Source: Bacteroidota bacterium
GTDB lineage: Bacteria; Bacteroidota; Bacteroidia; AKYH767-A; 2013-40CM-41-45
Length of the DNA stretch: 64,000 nucleotides
Direction: 5' to 3'
Assembly: GCA_016711505.1 (NCBI GenBank)
Contig: JADJSV010000017.1
Location: forward strand, 496,001 to 560,000
Below are positions 10,171 through 18,825 of this stretch, piece after piece. A program made the translations under genes and the position numbers. The notes under the pieces were generated by a model. The model searched no databases. It was not told the DNA's origin and saw nothing but the letters and a program-made list of their open reading frames with translations. Every line of letters begins with the position of its first letter. Position 1 is the first letter of the stretch.

Positions 10171-10927
10171 ATGGAAAAAATATTTCTGAATAAAACCGCC
10201 ATCATTACAGGTGGTAGTTTTGGCATTGGAAGAGCTACACGCAATTGCTTTCGCAAATCACGGCGCAAATGTAGTCATTGCTGACATAATTGAAGATCAC
10301 GAAACTTCAGACCAGATCAAAAGTTCAGGAGGTAATTGCATTTTTGTAAAATGCGATGTTTCAAATTCAAATGATGTCAAACGATTGATTGATTCTGCTA
10401 TCAGTGCATTTGGTACAATAGATTTTTGCTTCAATAATGCAGGCATAGAAGGTATTTCAGCCCTCACTCATGAATGCACTGAAGAAAACTGGGAGCGGAC
10501 AATAAATGTTAATCAAAAAGGAGTCTGGCTTTGCATGAAGCATCAGATACCTGTTATGTTGATTCAGGGAAAAGGTGTAATTGTTAACAATGCATCAGTA
10601 GCCGGATTAGTTGGGTTTCAAAATCTCCCGGCTTATGTTGCTTCCAAACATGCAATCATTGGACTTACAAAATGCGCAGCTCTTGAATACGCTAAAAAGG
10701 GTATTCGTGTAAATGTTGTTTGCCCAGGTGTAATTAAAACTCCTATGATAGATCGGTTCACCGGCAATAATAAAGAAGCCGAAAAACAATTTGAAAATCA
10801 GGAACCGATTGGAAGACTTGGTTCACCTGAAGAAGTTGCCAATGCAGTCGTCTGGCTTTGTTCTGATCAGTCTTCTTTTGTTACGGGAGTTACACTACCG
10901 GTTGATGGTGGTTGGGTTGCTCAATAA
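10171..10927 (+). pseudogene. Short-chain dehydrogenase/reductase, frameshifted near the N-terminus
   Basis: The frame from ATG 10171 encodes the nucleotide-binding motif 'TGGSFGIGRAT' and then leaves frame. The rest ('AIAFANHGANVVIADI' onward) lies one frame over, so one extra base around 10238-10245 breaks the gene. The downstream part is intact: NNAG near residue 90, catalytic Ser in 'NNASVAGLVG', the Y-x-x-x-K motif in 'YVASKHA', and the C-terminal 'VTGVTLPVDGGWVAQ'. Repaired, it would be a classical SDR of about 250 residues using NAD(P), substrate unknown. A translated start inside the second frame would lack the Rossmann glycines. This could be a sequencing error rather than true decay. 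Confidence 0.75.
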
Positions 10928-10950
10928 TTATTATTATCGTTTCAGATTTG

Positions 10951-13401
10951 TCAGGAACAATTAATATCTGACTTCTTTAGAAGAAGGCTTTTATTGATCT
11001 CATTTTCGGCAATGAGAATATTTTCTATCCCTTGTAAGATTGCATCCGGATTGAAAGAAATACTGTCAATTCCCTGCTCTACAAGAAATGAAGCATATTC
11101 CTTATAATCACTTGGAGCTTGTCCGCACAATCCGATTTTTTTATTCATCAGTTTTGCTTTACTGATTGCAAGACGGATCAGATTTTTCGGTGCCTCATTT
11201 CTTTCATCAAATAGATTGCTGATAATTGATGAATCCCTGTCAATCCCAAGGGTCAATTGTGTCAGGTCGTTTGAGCCAATTGAAAATCCGTCAAAATGTG
11301 CGGAGAACTCTTCCAGCAACAGAGCATTTGACGGAATCTCCACCATCATGTAGATCTGAAGATCATTCTGTCCGCGTGTGAGGCCAAAGTCTGACATCAC
11401 TTGTATTACTTTCCGGGCTTCTTCAACTGTTCTGCAAAACGGAATCATTAGTTTTACATTTGTCAGCCCCATTTCTTCCCGGACTTTTTTCATGGCTTCA
11501 CATTCAAGTCTGAAACCTTCTCTATAACTTTCATGATAATACCTTGATGCCCCACGAAAACCTATCATTGGATTTTCCTCTACCGGTTCAAATTCTTTGC
11601 CACCAATGAGATTAGCGTACTCATTGGTTTTGAAGTCACTCATTCGAACAATTACTTCCTTCGGATAAAATGCTGCTGCAATAACTGCAATTGATTCAGA
11701 TAATTTATCTGTCAGAAATTTTTCTTTACTTCCATATCCGGCAGTGATCTTTTCAATTTCTCTCTTCGCTTTTTTGTCTTTTAGTTTTTCAAAATTCACG
11801 AGAGCCATTGGGTGGATCCGAACTGAGTTGGTTATACTAAATTCCATTCTCAGCAATCCAACTCCATTATTGGGATAAAAAGAATTTTCAAATGCATTGT
11901 CGGGATCGCTAAGAATTAACATTGCCTTTGTTTTAGGCATACTCAATTTCTGAAGATCAAAATTCGTTTCGATCCAGTTAAGTTTTCCTTTATACACAGA
12001 ACCTGTTTGTCCTTCTGCACAACACACTGTAATTATATCTCCACTTTTAATTGAATCCGTTGCATTGCCGGTTCCAACTACTGCAGGTAAACCAAGTTCT
12101 CTTGCTACAATTGAAGCATGACTTGTTCTGCCACCGCTATTAGTTACAATTGCTCCTGCTTTTTTCATAATCACATTCCAGTCAGGATTGGTAATGTCTG
12201 TTATTAAAATCTCACCCGGCAATAGCTGATCAGCTTCTGTAGGCGACAAAAGTATCCTGGCAGTTCCGGAAACTATTTTGCTGCCGATTGCAATTCCCCT
12301 GACTATCAACTCTCCTTTATCTTTTAATGTATAGATCTTGTGTTGTGTAAGACTTTTTTGCGAATGAATAGTTTCCGGCCGTGCCTGAACAATGTACATC
12401 TCTTCTGTCAATCCATCTTTCGCCCACTCTATATCCATGGGTTGCTTATAATGTTCTTCTATTGCCTGTGCTGCCTGCGCAAGTTTCAATATCTCCTTAT
12501 CAGATAATATGTATTTGTTTCGGAGATTTTCAGGAGTATCAATATTCACCGTTGCAAGTCCTTGTTGATGGTCTATATTATCCGGATAAACGAGCATCTT
12601 CTCTTTACTTCCCAATTTCCGGCTGATGATCGCTTCTTTATTTTCAGCGAGGGTTCTCTTGAAAATTAAAAACTCGTCAGGATTAACAGAGCCCTTTACA
12701 ATATTCTCACCTAATCCCCAACTACCCGCTATGTGAATCACATCACGAAATCCGGAATCAGGTTCCAGCGTAAAACAAACTCCAGAACATCCGAGATCAG
12801 ACCGGATCATTTTTTGAATACCGACGGAAATAGCGATTTTCATATGATCAAACCCCTTATCTTCCCTGTACTTTATTGCTCGCTGATTAAATAACGATGC
12901 ATAACAATTCAGTACTGCATTCAGCAATGAATGACTACCACGGATATTTAAAAACGAATCGTGCTGTCCAGCGAAACTGGCACCGGGAAGATCTTCAGCT
13001 GTTGCGCTGCTTCTCACAGCAACATCAGTGTCGCTACCATACTTTTGCTGCATCCTGTAATACTCTTTCTCAATCTGCATTTTTGTTTCTTCCGGCAGCT
13101 TCGATGTTAGAATTAATTTTTTTGCTGTATCGCTGATAATCTCAATATTCCTAAAATCTTTTCTATCTAACTTAGATAAAATCTCTGTTAAGGCCGACTT
13201 GAGATTATTAAAATAAATAAAATCCCAGTAAGCATAAGATGTAAGTGCAAATCCTTCGGGAACTTTGACATCGCTTTCTGATAACGACTGAATCAATTCT
13301 CCCAAGGAGGCGTTTTTTCCACCTACCATTGCAAGATCTTTTAAATTAACGTCTGAAAAACTTACAACCAGCTTCTCAGACGTATTGCCTGAATTTTCCA
13401 T
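10951..13401 (-). CDS. ppsA: Phosphoenolpyruvate synthase
   Basis: The 816-residue protein has all three PEP synthase parts. The ATP-grasp pyruvate/phosphate dikinase domain spans residues ~20-350 ('VGGKNASLGE', 'AVRSSATAEDLPGASFAGQ'). The swivelling phosphohistidine domain holds the catalytic His near 427 ('GGRTSHASIVAREL'). The C-terminal TIM-barrel PEP domain contains 'GLCGQAPSD' with the catalytic Cys near 758. It converts pyruvate, ATP and water to PEP, AMP and phosphate in the cytoplasm for gluconeogenesis. The length is normal for the family. It is convergent with the SDR gene. PEP synthase genes often accompany universal stress proteins in hypoxia or dormancy regulons, which fits the genes that follow, although no shared operator was identified. 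Confidence 0.95.
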   Translation of the reverse strand: MENSGNTSEKLVVSFSDVNLKDLAMVGGKNASLGELIQSLSESDVKVPEGFALTSYAYWDFIYFNNLKSALTEILSKLDRKDFRNIEIISDTAKKLILTSKLPEETKMQIEKEYYRMQQKYGSDTDVAVRSSATAEDLPGASFAGQHDSFLNIRGSHSLLNAVLNCYASLFNQRAIKYREDKGFDHMKIAISVGIQKMIRSDLGCSGVCFTLEPDSGFRDVIHIAGSWGLGENIVKGSVNPDEFLIFKRTLAENKEAIISRKLGSKEKMLVYPDNIDHQQGLATVNIDTPENLRNKYILSDKEILKLAQAAQAIEEHYKQPMDIEWAKDGLTEEMYIVQARPETIHSQKSLTQHKIYTLKDKGELIVRGIAIGSKIVSGTARILLSPTEADQLLPGEILITDITNPDWNVIMKKAGAIVTNSGGRTSHASIVARELGLPAVVGTGNATDSIKSGDIITVCCAEGQTGSVYKGKLNWIETNFDLQKLSMPKTKAMLILSDPDNAFENSFYPNNGVGLLRMEFSITNSVRIHPMALVNFEKLKDKKAKREIEKITAGYGSKEKFLTDKLSESIAVIAAAFYPKEVIVRMSDFKTNEYANLIGGKEFEPVEENPMIGFRGASRYYHESYREGFRLECEAMKKVREEMGLTNVKLMIPFCRTVEEARKVIQVMSDFGLTRGQNDLQIYMMVEIPSNALLLEEFSAHFDGFSIGSNDLTQLTLGIDRDSSIISNLFDERNEAPKNLIRLAISKAKLMNKKIGLCGQAPSDYKEYASFLVEQGIDSISFNPDAILQGIENILIAENEINKSLLLKKSDINCS

Positions 13402-13564
13402 TTTATAAAGAATTAATAACCTGTGTGAAATATCATAGTCGGTATATGTGAATGATACACCATTTTTTTTGTTAGCCCCGGATGAAATAATTTTGAATAA
13501 AATGATCTGTTTCTCATATTTATGAATAGCAGATCAGCTTCAAAACTGTTTTTTCATTAACTAT

Positions 13565-13969
13565 CTATTTTCTTTTTTCCGGTTGCGGATTTGGTTTTGC
13601 CGGAGCTAATTTATCAGGAATTGATTTCCGGATATCCGGTTTTCTAGGCGTTACAGGTGGCTTAGGCGTTACCGGTTGTTTAGGCTGAACTTTTTCCTTT
13701 GGAACCATCTCTCTGATTTTCGGCTGCGTCTTTACTTTCGGCGAAGTGCTCTCCCATTCTTCTCTATGATAATCCTGAGCCTTTTGTCTGTCATTGTATT
13801 GTTCCGGTTTTCCGGTATCAATTTTCGGAGGCTTCTGATCTTTTATGACAGGTTTAGTGTCTGTTTCAATTTTAGTTTCTCCGCCTTTAACCAATTCATT
13901 ATTTCTCTTTAAAACAGGAAAATTGCTTTTATTCTGTTCATAATATTCATCTCTCTGAATAGTATTCAA
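13565..13969 (-). CDS. Pro/Lys-rich tail, probably 3' part of the DUF3300-like gene
   Basis: This frame of up to 134 residues is rich in Pro, Lys, Thr and charged residues ('PKQPVTPKPPVTPRKPDIRK') and contains 'YHREEWEST'. It has no signal peptide. It lies in the same reading frame as the exported gene ending at 14018. The intervening ~70 bases read smoothly in one other frame ('PRDFIRNKTNGIETMKELGQ'), as expected if one T was lost near 14066 and one A gained near 13990. I therefore take it as the disordered C-terminal end of that gene, not an independent one. Confidence 0.55.
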   Translation of the reverse strand: MNTIQRDEYYEQNKSNFPVLKRNNELVKGGETKIETDTKPVIKDQKPPKIDTGKPEQYNDRQKAQDYHREEWESTSPKVKTQPKIREMVPKEKVQPKQPVTPKPPVTPRKPDIRKSIPDKLAPAKPNPQPEKRK

Positions 13970-14017
13970 ATCTTTTTCCGGAACGGTCTTTTACCGTATT
14001 CAATTGACCCAGTTCTT

Positions 14018-15166
14018 TCATTGTTTCAATACCATTTGTTTTATTCCTGATAAAGTCGCGAGGTAAATATTTTTATTTTCCTCTACCCATCTGTTAACAA
14101 CAATAGAATTTGAACCTATTGAATTTCGATGTCCATAATAATGTGATACAAATGTGTGACCAATATGCGGATGATGATGCCAATGATGTGGATGATAAAA
14201 GTACCAGTGTACAAATCTGTAAGAAGGCATGCCTATGATAATAATATTCCCGAAAGGATCATAATAAAATCCCAGATCTACCCAAACCGGAACAGGATAC
14301 CAATAGGGTTCCGGATACCAGAAAGGATAACCGTACCAATAAGGATATGGATAATAATTATAATGAACGATCACATTATTAGTTACTGCAAGAGATTTAA
14401 TTTCATTTTCAGACTTTTCGTTTTCAGAACTGTATTCTCCGGCAAGTGCTTTCAGATCATTCAAATTGTTGGTGTCTTTCTGAACAGAGTCTTTCCATTG
14501 TAATAATTCCTCAGCATTTTGTCTTGCAACTGCCAGACTAACTGAGTCTGCAAAATGAATTACATTTTCAGGATTCCTTTTATACTCCGCGCCTGCCATC
14601 ACTGCTATATCCAGATGATCATTCAAAATAGAAAGTACTTCAGGGAAAGAAAGTAATTCCCTGTAAGCTCTTTTTGTTTTTTCAGTATAGCCTGAAAGTA
14701 AAGTTTCAAAGTTCTGCCCGGTAACTTTATTCAGTGAATCTATACTTTTCAATGACCCGGGATTATTACGAATATGTTTCATTGCAAGCCCTTTAACTTC
14801 TTCCGGGTATCCTTCAAATACTTTATCCGTTTCTGATACAGATCTATCTTTTACAAGCGCAGTAATCAATTCAGGATATCTGCTCAGATTCCAAAGTTCT
14901 TCCTGTTCTTCTCTGCTTTTTGATGCTAATAATTCTCTGAATGCGAAAGCTGATTTCTCCTGTTGCATTGACAATCTGACCAAGAGTTCAGGATACTGGC
15001 TTGCTTCAAAAATATTCAGCCGAACACTATCCGGATACAATGCAAGAGCATTGATTGCAGCAGAATCTTCTTTAGAAAAATTCGTTGTATTAACAGATTT
15101 TTGCGCGGTCAAATTAAGCGACAAAAAGATGAACTGGATTGAAATAAAAATGATTCTGATATTCAT
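14018..15166 (-). CDS. Exported DUF3300-like protein with aromatic Tyr/Trp/Pro-rich region
   Basis: Residues 1-21 are a signal peptide. Residues ~38-70 ('ALALYPDSVRLNIFEASQYP') resemble the start of DUF3300 ('iAlYPD.ll...l.AstYP'). A helical region follows, then a striking segment with alternating Tyr, Trp and Pro ('PYPYWYGYPFWYPEPYWYP') and a His-rich part ('HPHHWHHHPH'). The frame stops at 14018, but two compensating one-base changes would join it to the Pro-rich frame at 13565-13969, giving a product of ~530 residues. The function of DUF3300 is unknown. The aromatic segment suggests an envelope-associated protein. Confidence 0.7.
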   Translation of the reverse strand: MNIRIIFISIQFIFLSLNLTAQKSVNTTNFSKEDSAAINALALYPDSVRLNIFEASQYPELLVRLSMQQEKSAFAFRELLASKSREEQEELWNLSRYPELITALVKDRSVSETDKVFEGYPEEVKGLAMKHIRNNPGSLKSIDSLNKVTGQNFETLLSGYTEKTKRAYRELLSFPEVLSILNDHLDIAVMAGAEYKRNPENVIHFADSVSLAVARQNAEELLQWKDSVQKDTNNLNDLKALAGEYSSENEKSENEIKSLAVTNNVIVHYNYYPYPYWYGYPFWYPEPYWYPVPVWVDLGFYYDPFGNIIIIGMPSYRFVHWYFYHPHHWHHHPHIGHTFVSHYYGHRNSIGSNSIVVNRWVEENKNIYLATLSGIKQMVLKQ

Positions 15167-15227
15167 GATAATTATTTTTAAAATAAATTAAAATAATTGA
15201 ATTAGTAGCATATTCTTTCACGGAAAA

Positions 15228-15470
15228 TTAAATTCCATCTTCCAAATTAGTACCGGACTTTTTAAAAGTAATTTTCATTTTTATCTTTCTCTGAATTCTT
15301 ACAACTTTGATCTTTGTGTAAAACTTTCGGATCCGTTTCTTATGGACTGTCGGTGCATTAGAAATATTTTTCAGAAAGTAGTGATTCACTGTTTTTAATC
15401 CTCCAATCCAGTCAATAACTTCTGCTTGCAGAAAACGATAATTGTTTACCATGATCCTTTTGACTTCCAT
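15228..15470 (-). CDS. Small basic hypothetical protein
   Basis: This open frame of 80 codons starts at ATG 15470 and is rich in Lys, Arg and Ile with no recognised domain. It could start at the internal ATG (MVNNYRFLQ). It is plausible because it fills a gap on the same strand as its neighbours and has no long competitor on the other strand, but the composition could also arise by chance in AT-rich DNA. Confidence 0.3.
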   Translation of the reverse strand: MEVKRIMVNNYRFLQAEVIDWIGGLKTVNHYFLKNISNAPTVHKKRIRKFYTKIKVVRIQRKIKMKITFKKSGTNLEDGI

Positions 15471-15628
15471 TATTAGTTTAACAAATAAATCCTCGAATAC
15501 TTCCTGTGTAAAGTTTCTTCTTAAATAAGGAATGAAATATGATGAATCTTAGGAAACTTTCGGAGGTCTGTCATTGTAAATCCAATAATATTCAACTACC
15601 TTGTCAGTTCTGATTAAAGCATATAACT

Positions 15629-15739
15629 ATGGACAAAATTATTTCACACCTGAAAAAACACTCTATCAAGTATTGGGGTCTGATAATAGTTGTCGTTTTT
15701 ATTCTGTACTATTTCCTGACAACAAAAAATCTGAATTAG
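15629..15739 (+). CDS. Possible 36-residue single-span membrane protein
   Basis: ATG 15629 to TAG 15737-15739 encodes a charged N-terminus (MDKIISHLKKHSIKYW), one hydrophobic helix ('GLIIVVVFILYYFL') and a short tail. The positive-inside arrangement and clean single helix make it a believable microprotein in an otherwise empty gap, next to the stress-type genes. There is no family recognition and no clear ribosome-binding site. Confidence 0.35.
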   Translation: MDKIISHLKKHSIKYWGLIIVVVFILYYFLTTKNLN

Positions 15740-15859
15740 TAAAACGTCGTTTTTAAGAATTTCCTCAGTAAACAGCGTCTTATATCATATGATTTGCTGA
15801 GTATAGTCATCTCTAAAGCTATTTATAAATTGAAACTTTGATATATAAACTTTGAAATC

Positions 15860-16474
15860 ATGGAAGCAAATACCCAAACAAATCAAACAAGTATGTTCTC
15901 AGAAAAACTAAACAAATTCCAGCAGGAAATTGAAGAGTTTGCATTACAGTTTTCGCTCGGAAAAGCTGAAGCCAAAGATAAGTTTCAGGAAGTCCGGAAA
16001 GAATTCAAGGCACAGGTAAATGAATGGATCAGCTCCATAAAAGAAAGTAAAGAACAGTCAACTGAAAAAATTAAAAGTTTACTGGAAGAATTGCAGATAC
16101 AATTGGCGCTGGGAAAAGCTGAAGCAAAAGAAGTTTATGAAGAGCAAAGAAAAAAGATGGAGCGTCTGATCACTGAAGTGGAAACAGAATTAAAAAATCA
16201 ACCTCAATTAAAATATCTTCTGCCAGAAATTAAACTTGAATTAATAAAGATCAAATTAAAACTTCAGATCCTTAGCATTGAATTCAAGCTCAAACAAAAT
16301 GACATGAGTAAAATGATACATCAGGAACTGAATAAACTCAGGACTAATTTTGATTACCTATTCAAGAATGATTCCAAAGATTCATTTCACATTAAAGAAA
16401 AAGTCGATCATTTCAACAATGAAATAGAAAAGGCTTTTGATCATTTGAAAAAAGCAATAAAGTCTTTCTCATAA
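15860..16474 (+). CDS. Cytoplasmic coiled-coil protein
   Basis: The 204-residue protein has no signal peptide. It is almost entirely amphipathic helix rich in Lys, Glu and Gln. A duplicated motif ('FSLGKAEAKDKF' and 'LALGKAEAKEVY', about 55 residues apart) shows an internal repeat. No family is recognised; the pattern resembles helical stress or apolipoprotein-like proteins. A strong hairpin terminator follows directly, so it is probably a single-gene transcript. Confidence 0.7.
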   Translation: MEANTQTNQTSMFSEKLNKFQQEIEEFALQFSLGKAEAKDKFQEVRKEFKAQVNEWISSIKESKEQSTEKIKSLLEELQIQLALGKAEAKEVYEEQRKKMERLITEVETELKNQPQLKYLLPEIKLELIKIKLKLQILSIEFKLKQNDMSKMIHQELNKLRTNFDYLFKNDSKDSFHIKEKVDHFNNEIEKAFDHLKKAIKSFS

Positions 16475-16491
16475 ATCTTAAACTTCGCATT

Positions 16492-16534
16492 AAAGCCTCA
16501 TCAGAAATAATATTCTGACGAGGCTTTTTGTTTT
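16492..16534 (+). terminator. Rho-independent terminator
   Basis: A near-perfect stem (AAAGCCTC-TCAGAA paired with TTCTGA-GAGGCTTT, with one mismatch) is followed by TTTTTG and TTTT on the plus strand, 17 bases after the coiled-coil gene. The A-run on the other side would also allow function for the convergent gene ending at 16552. Confidence 0.8.
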
Positions 16535-16551
16535 AACTTAATTCCTTCTTG

Positions 16552-17070
16552 TCATTTGTTCTGCCCTAATCTGAAACCAATCGTCCGCTGAGTGACATCC
16601 TGATCCAGAAAAGTTTGTAAACCGATAGTGTAACTTTCTGTTATTTTCCCGAAAAGATATTCATAAAATTTCTGATGATCGGGAAGATTGCTTTCATCAA
16701 TTTCAAATTCTTCCTCATAGTCAATTAATTTTACAAGATAATTCCTGTCTTTTAACTTTTTAAAAATTAATCCCAGTATGATCGTCTCCTGCGGGAATAC
16801 ATCTTTCCCTTCATAGACATTGATCCCAAAAGCGAATTCCCAAAATGAATCTGCTCTTATTGACAATGTGTTGAATATTGGCGCCGGTACAGATTCATAT
16901 TCTCCTTCCTCGTTTAATTTGAAAAAAGACAATTGTGAATAGGGAATCTGAAAATGATCTACTATACCTTTCCAAAGATCACCGGCAAACTGATGACATT
17001 CGCTTCTGTATTTTTTAAATTCTTCACGTGCTCCACTATAGGAATCACAAATGGACTCAAACTTTGTCAT
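16552..17070 (-). CDS. Hypothetical cytoplasmic protein
   Basis: The 172-residue product is mixed alpha/beta, acidic, without signal peptide or membrane segment. I do not recognise a family. Features include an N-terminal helix 'SGAREEFKKYRSEC' and a conserved-looking 'SFWEFAFGINVYEG'. It is followed downstream by the shared terminator region and preceded by the DUF2238 gene on the same strand about 50 bases away, suggesting co-transcription (DUF2238 first). Confidence 0.55.
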   Translation of the reverse strand: MTKFESICDSYSGAREEFKKYRSECHQFAGDLWKGIVDHFQIPYSQLSFFKLNEEGEYESVPAPIFNTLSIRADSFWEFAFGINVYEGKDVFPQETIILGLIFKKLKDRNYLVKLIDYEEEFEIDESNLPDHQKFYEYLFGKITESYTIGLQTFLDQDVTQRTIGFRLGQNK

Positions 17071-17118
17071 AGATTATTAATTTAAACAGGTTATGTCGGA
17101 TAATTACATAATTGATTT

Positions 17119-17730
17119 CTATGCAACTCTTCTAAGGTGAAAGATTTTTTTTGAAATAAGCATAATGGTTATAACAAGAAATACTCCTATAAACGTCATC
17201 GCCATATCTTTTGGCGTATCATAGAAATCATCCTGAGCTCCAATGAAAAGAAAGGACAAGCGTGGACCTGAAAATTCAAATACCAGCCATTCAAGAATTT
17301 CATATACTGAAGCCATACCAAGTAAAAGTGCAGCCGGGATCATATAATTCATAAATTTCCGGTTCCCTATCTCATATTTTATCATTTCATACAACGGATA
17401 GAATAATAAGAAACCATAGAAGAAATGAGTAAACCGGTCAAAGACATTTCGTGTGGTATTAAACCATGTCGATAATTCAAATCCTATCGGCACATAGCCA
17501 ACCCCATAATGCGCCTGAATTACGGGCATTATCATATAGACAAAGATCAGTAAATAGGATCCATCCGAGATTCTGAACCGCTCTCCTAAATATATAAACA
17601 GCGGTACAAAAATTATTACAGGCAACAATTCCAAAAACCAGTTTTCACCTGATAATGGATTGACTGCAGATCCCAAAACGGCTAATATAAAAATTGTTAA
17701 TAGTGCAATCTTAAATTTCGATTTCGCCAT
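17119..17730 (-). CDS. DUF2238 (YjdF-like) integral membrane protein
   Basis: The 203-residue protein has about six membrane helices and the family's hallmark polar blocks: 'NVFDRFTHFFYGFLL' in a middle helix and 'GAQDDFYDTPKDMAM' before the last helix. E. coli YjdF belongs to this family; the biochemical role is unknown. The length is typical. It probably heads a two-gene unit with the hypothetical gene at 16552. It is divergent from the universal stress protein at 17971, sharing a ~240-base control region. Confidence 0.85.
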   Translation of the reverse strand: MAKSKFKIALLTIFILAVLGSAVNPLSGENWFLELLPVIIFVPLFIYLGERFRISDGSYLLIFVYMIMPVIQAHYGVGYVPIGFELSTWFNTTRNVFDRFTHFFYGFLLFYPLYEMIKYEIGNRKFMNYMIPAALLLGMASVYEILEWLVFEFSGPRLSFLFIGAQDDFYDTPKDMAMTFIGVFLVITIMLISKKIFHLRRVA

Positions 17731-17923
17731 GTGTCCATAAAAATTAAATAATGTATATTAAAAAATATCCTACTCCACCTGTCAACTTGCAAAAACACTT
17801 TTCTGCTTTAAAGTACAACAAAAGCTCAATCGTGTCTTCTATTGCTCTGTTCCAGCGGTGAATTTGAGACTCCATATTAACGAATAAATCATACAATCAG
17901 ACTGACACGTATCATCGTTAATC

Positions 17924-17937
17924 TTGACATAAGTCAC
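17924..17937. promoter_or_regulatory. FNR/CRP-like operator candidate
   Basis: The sequence TTGACATAAGTCAC is an inverted repeat TTGAC-N4-GTCA(C), one base away from a perfect CRP/FNR-family site. Its centre lies about 40 bases upstream of the universal stress protein ATG, in the divergent region with the DUF2238 gene. Control by an FNR/CRP-type regulator is an inference. Confidence 0.35.
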
Positions 17938-17970
17938 AACTTTACCGGGTCACTTCATTAGCTTTACTGA

Positions 17971-18810
17971 ATGAGGACAATTCTAACCGCAAGCGATTTT
18001 TCCAAAAACGGGAATAATACTGTCGAATATGCAGCCAGCCTTGCTGAAGTTTTTAATTCAAGACTGATCATTTGCCATGTCAATGAGACTTTCACGCAGA
18101 ATATAAGAATCAGCGAAAGTGCAGTCAATACAGAGTTGCTTTCTGAAATGAGATCAAATCTGGAATTGTTGAAACAAAAAATTCTGAACAAACATCCTCA
18201 TCTATCAATTGATTGTATTGTTTTGACCGGATCAACATCTCATGAAACTATAAAGAACTATTCTGAAGAAAACAAAATAGATCTTATTGTTATTGGTTGT
18301 ACAGGAACAAATGTCATTGAAAGAAAACTGATGGGTAGTACAAGTTCTAAGTTAATTCTCTCTTCGACGATCCCATTAATATGCATACCAGAACACACAA
18401 ACTATTCACCAATTAAACGAATTGCATTTGCAACGGATCTTAGAGAAGATAATCTTAGTGCATCTCATAGCATAATCACTTTTGCAAAACAATTTCAATC
18501 TGAAATTTCGTTTCTCTTTATCGATAAAAAAGATGAAATACATACTGAAGAACAAATTTCAGAGTTGACCAGAAAAATCCGGGAGAAGGTACATTACCCG
18601 AAAATTTCCGGCTATATCATACAGCATATTAATTTAAACAAAGGGATAAACGCATTTCATAAGAAACACAATATCGATCTGCTCGTAATGCTTAAACATG
18701 TTGATGAAAACTCAAACATAGCATTGTCCAAGAGTAATACCGTATATGTATCAGAACATACCACTTTGCCTTTACTTGTATTAAGGTCCGGAATAATTTC
18801 TGTTATCTAA
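17971..18810 (+). CDS. Universal stress protein, tandem UspA domains
   Basis: The 279-residue protein has two UspA folds. The first keeps the ATP-binding signature G-x2-G-x9-G-S ('GCTGTNVIERKLMGSTSS', residues ~110-127), and the second is degenerate. It starts at ATG 17971 ('MRTILTASDFSKNGNNTVEY', the usual beta1-loop start). Tandem Usp proteins accumulate in starvation, hypoxia or growth arrest. It is convergent, 15 bases apart, with the baeRF gene, whose operon contains a second Usp. Confidence 0.9.
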   Translation: MRTILTASDFSKNGNNTVEYAASLAEVFNSRLIICHVNETFTQNIRISESAVNTELLSEMRSNLELLKQKILNKHPHLSIDCIVLTGSTSHETIKNYSEENKIDLIVIGCTGTNVIERKLMGSTSSKLILSSTIPLICIPEHTNYSPIKRIAFATDLREDNLSASHSIITFAKQFQSEISFLFIDKKDEIHTEEQISELTRKIREKVHYPKISGYIIQHINLNKGINAFHKKHNIDLLVMLKHVDENSNIALSKSNTVYVSEHTTLPLLVLRSGIISVI

Positions 18811-18825
18811 TGTGCTTTCTACCAC

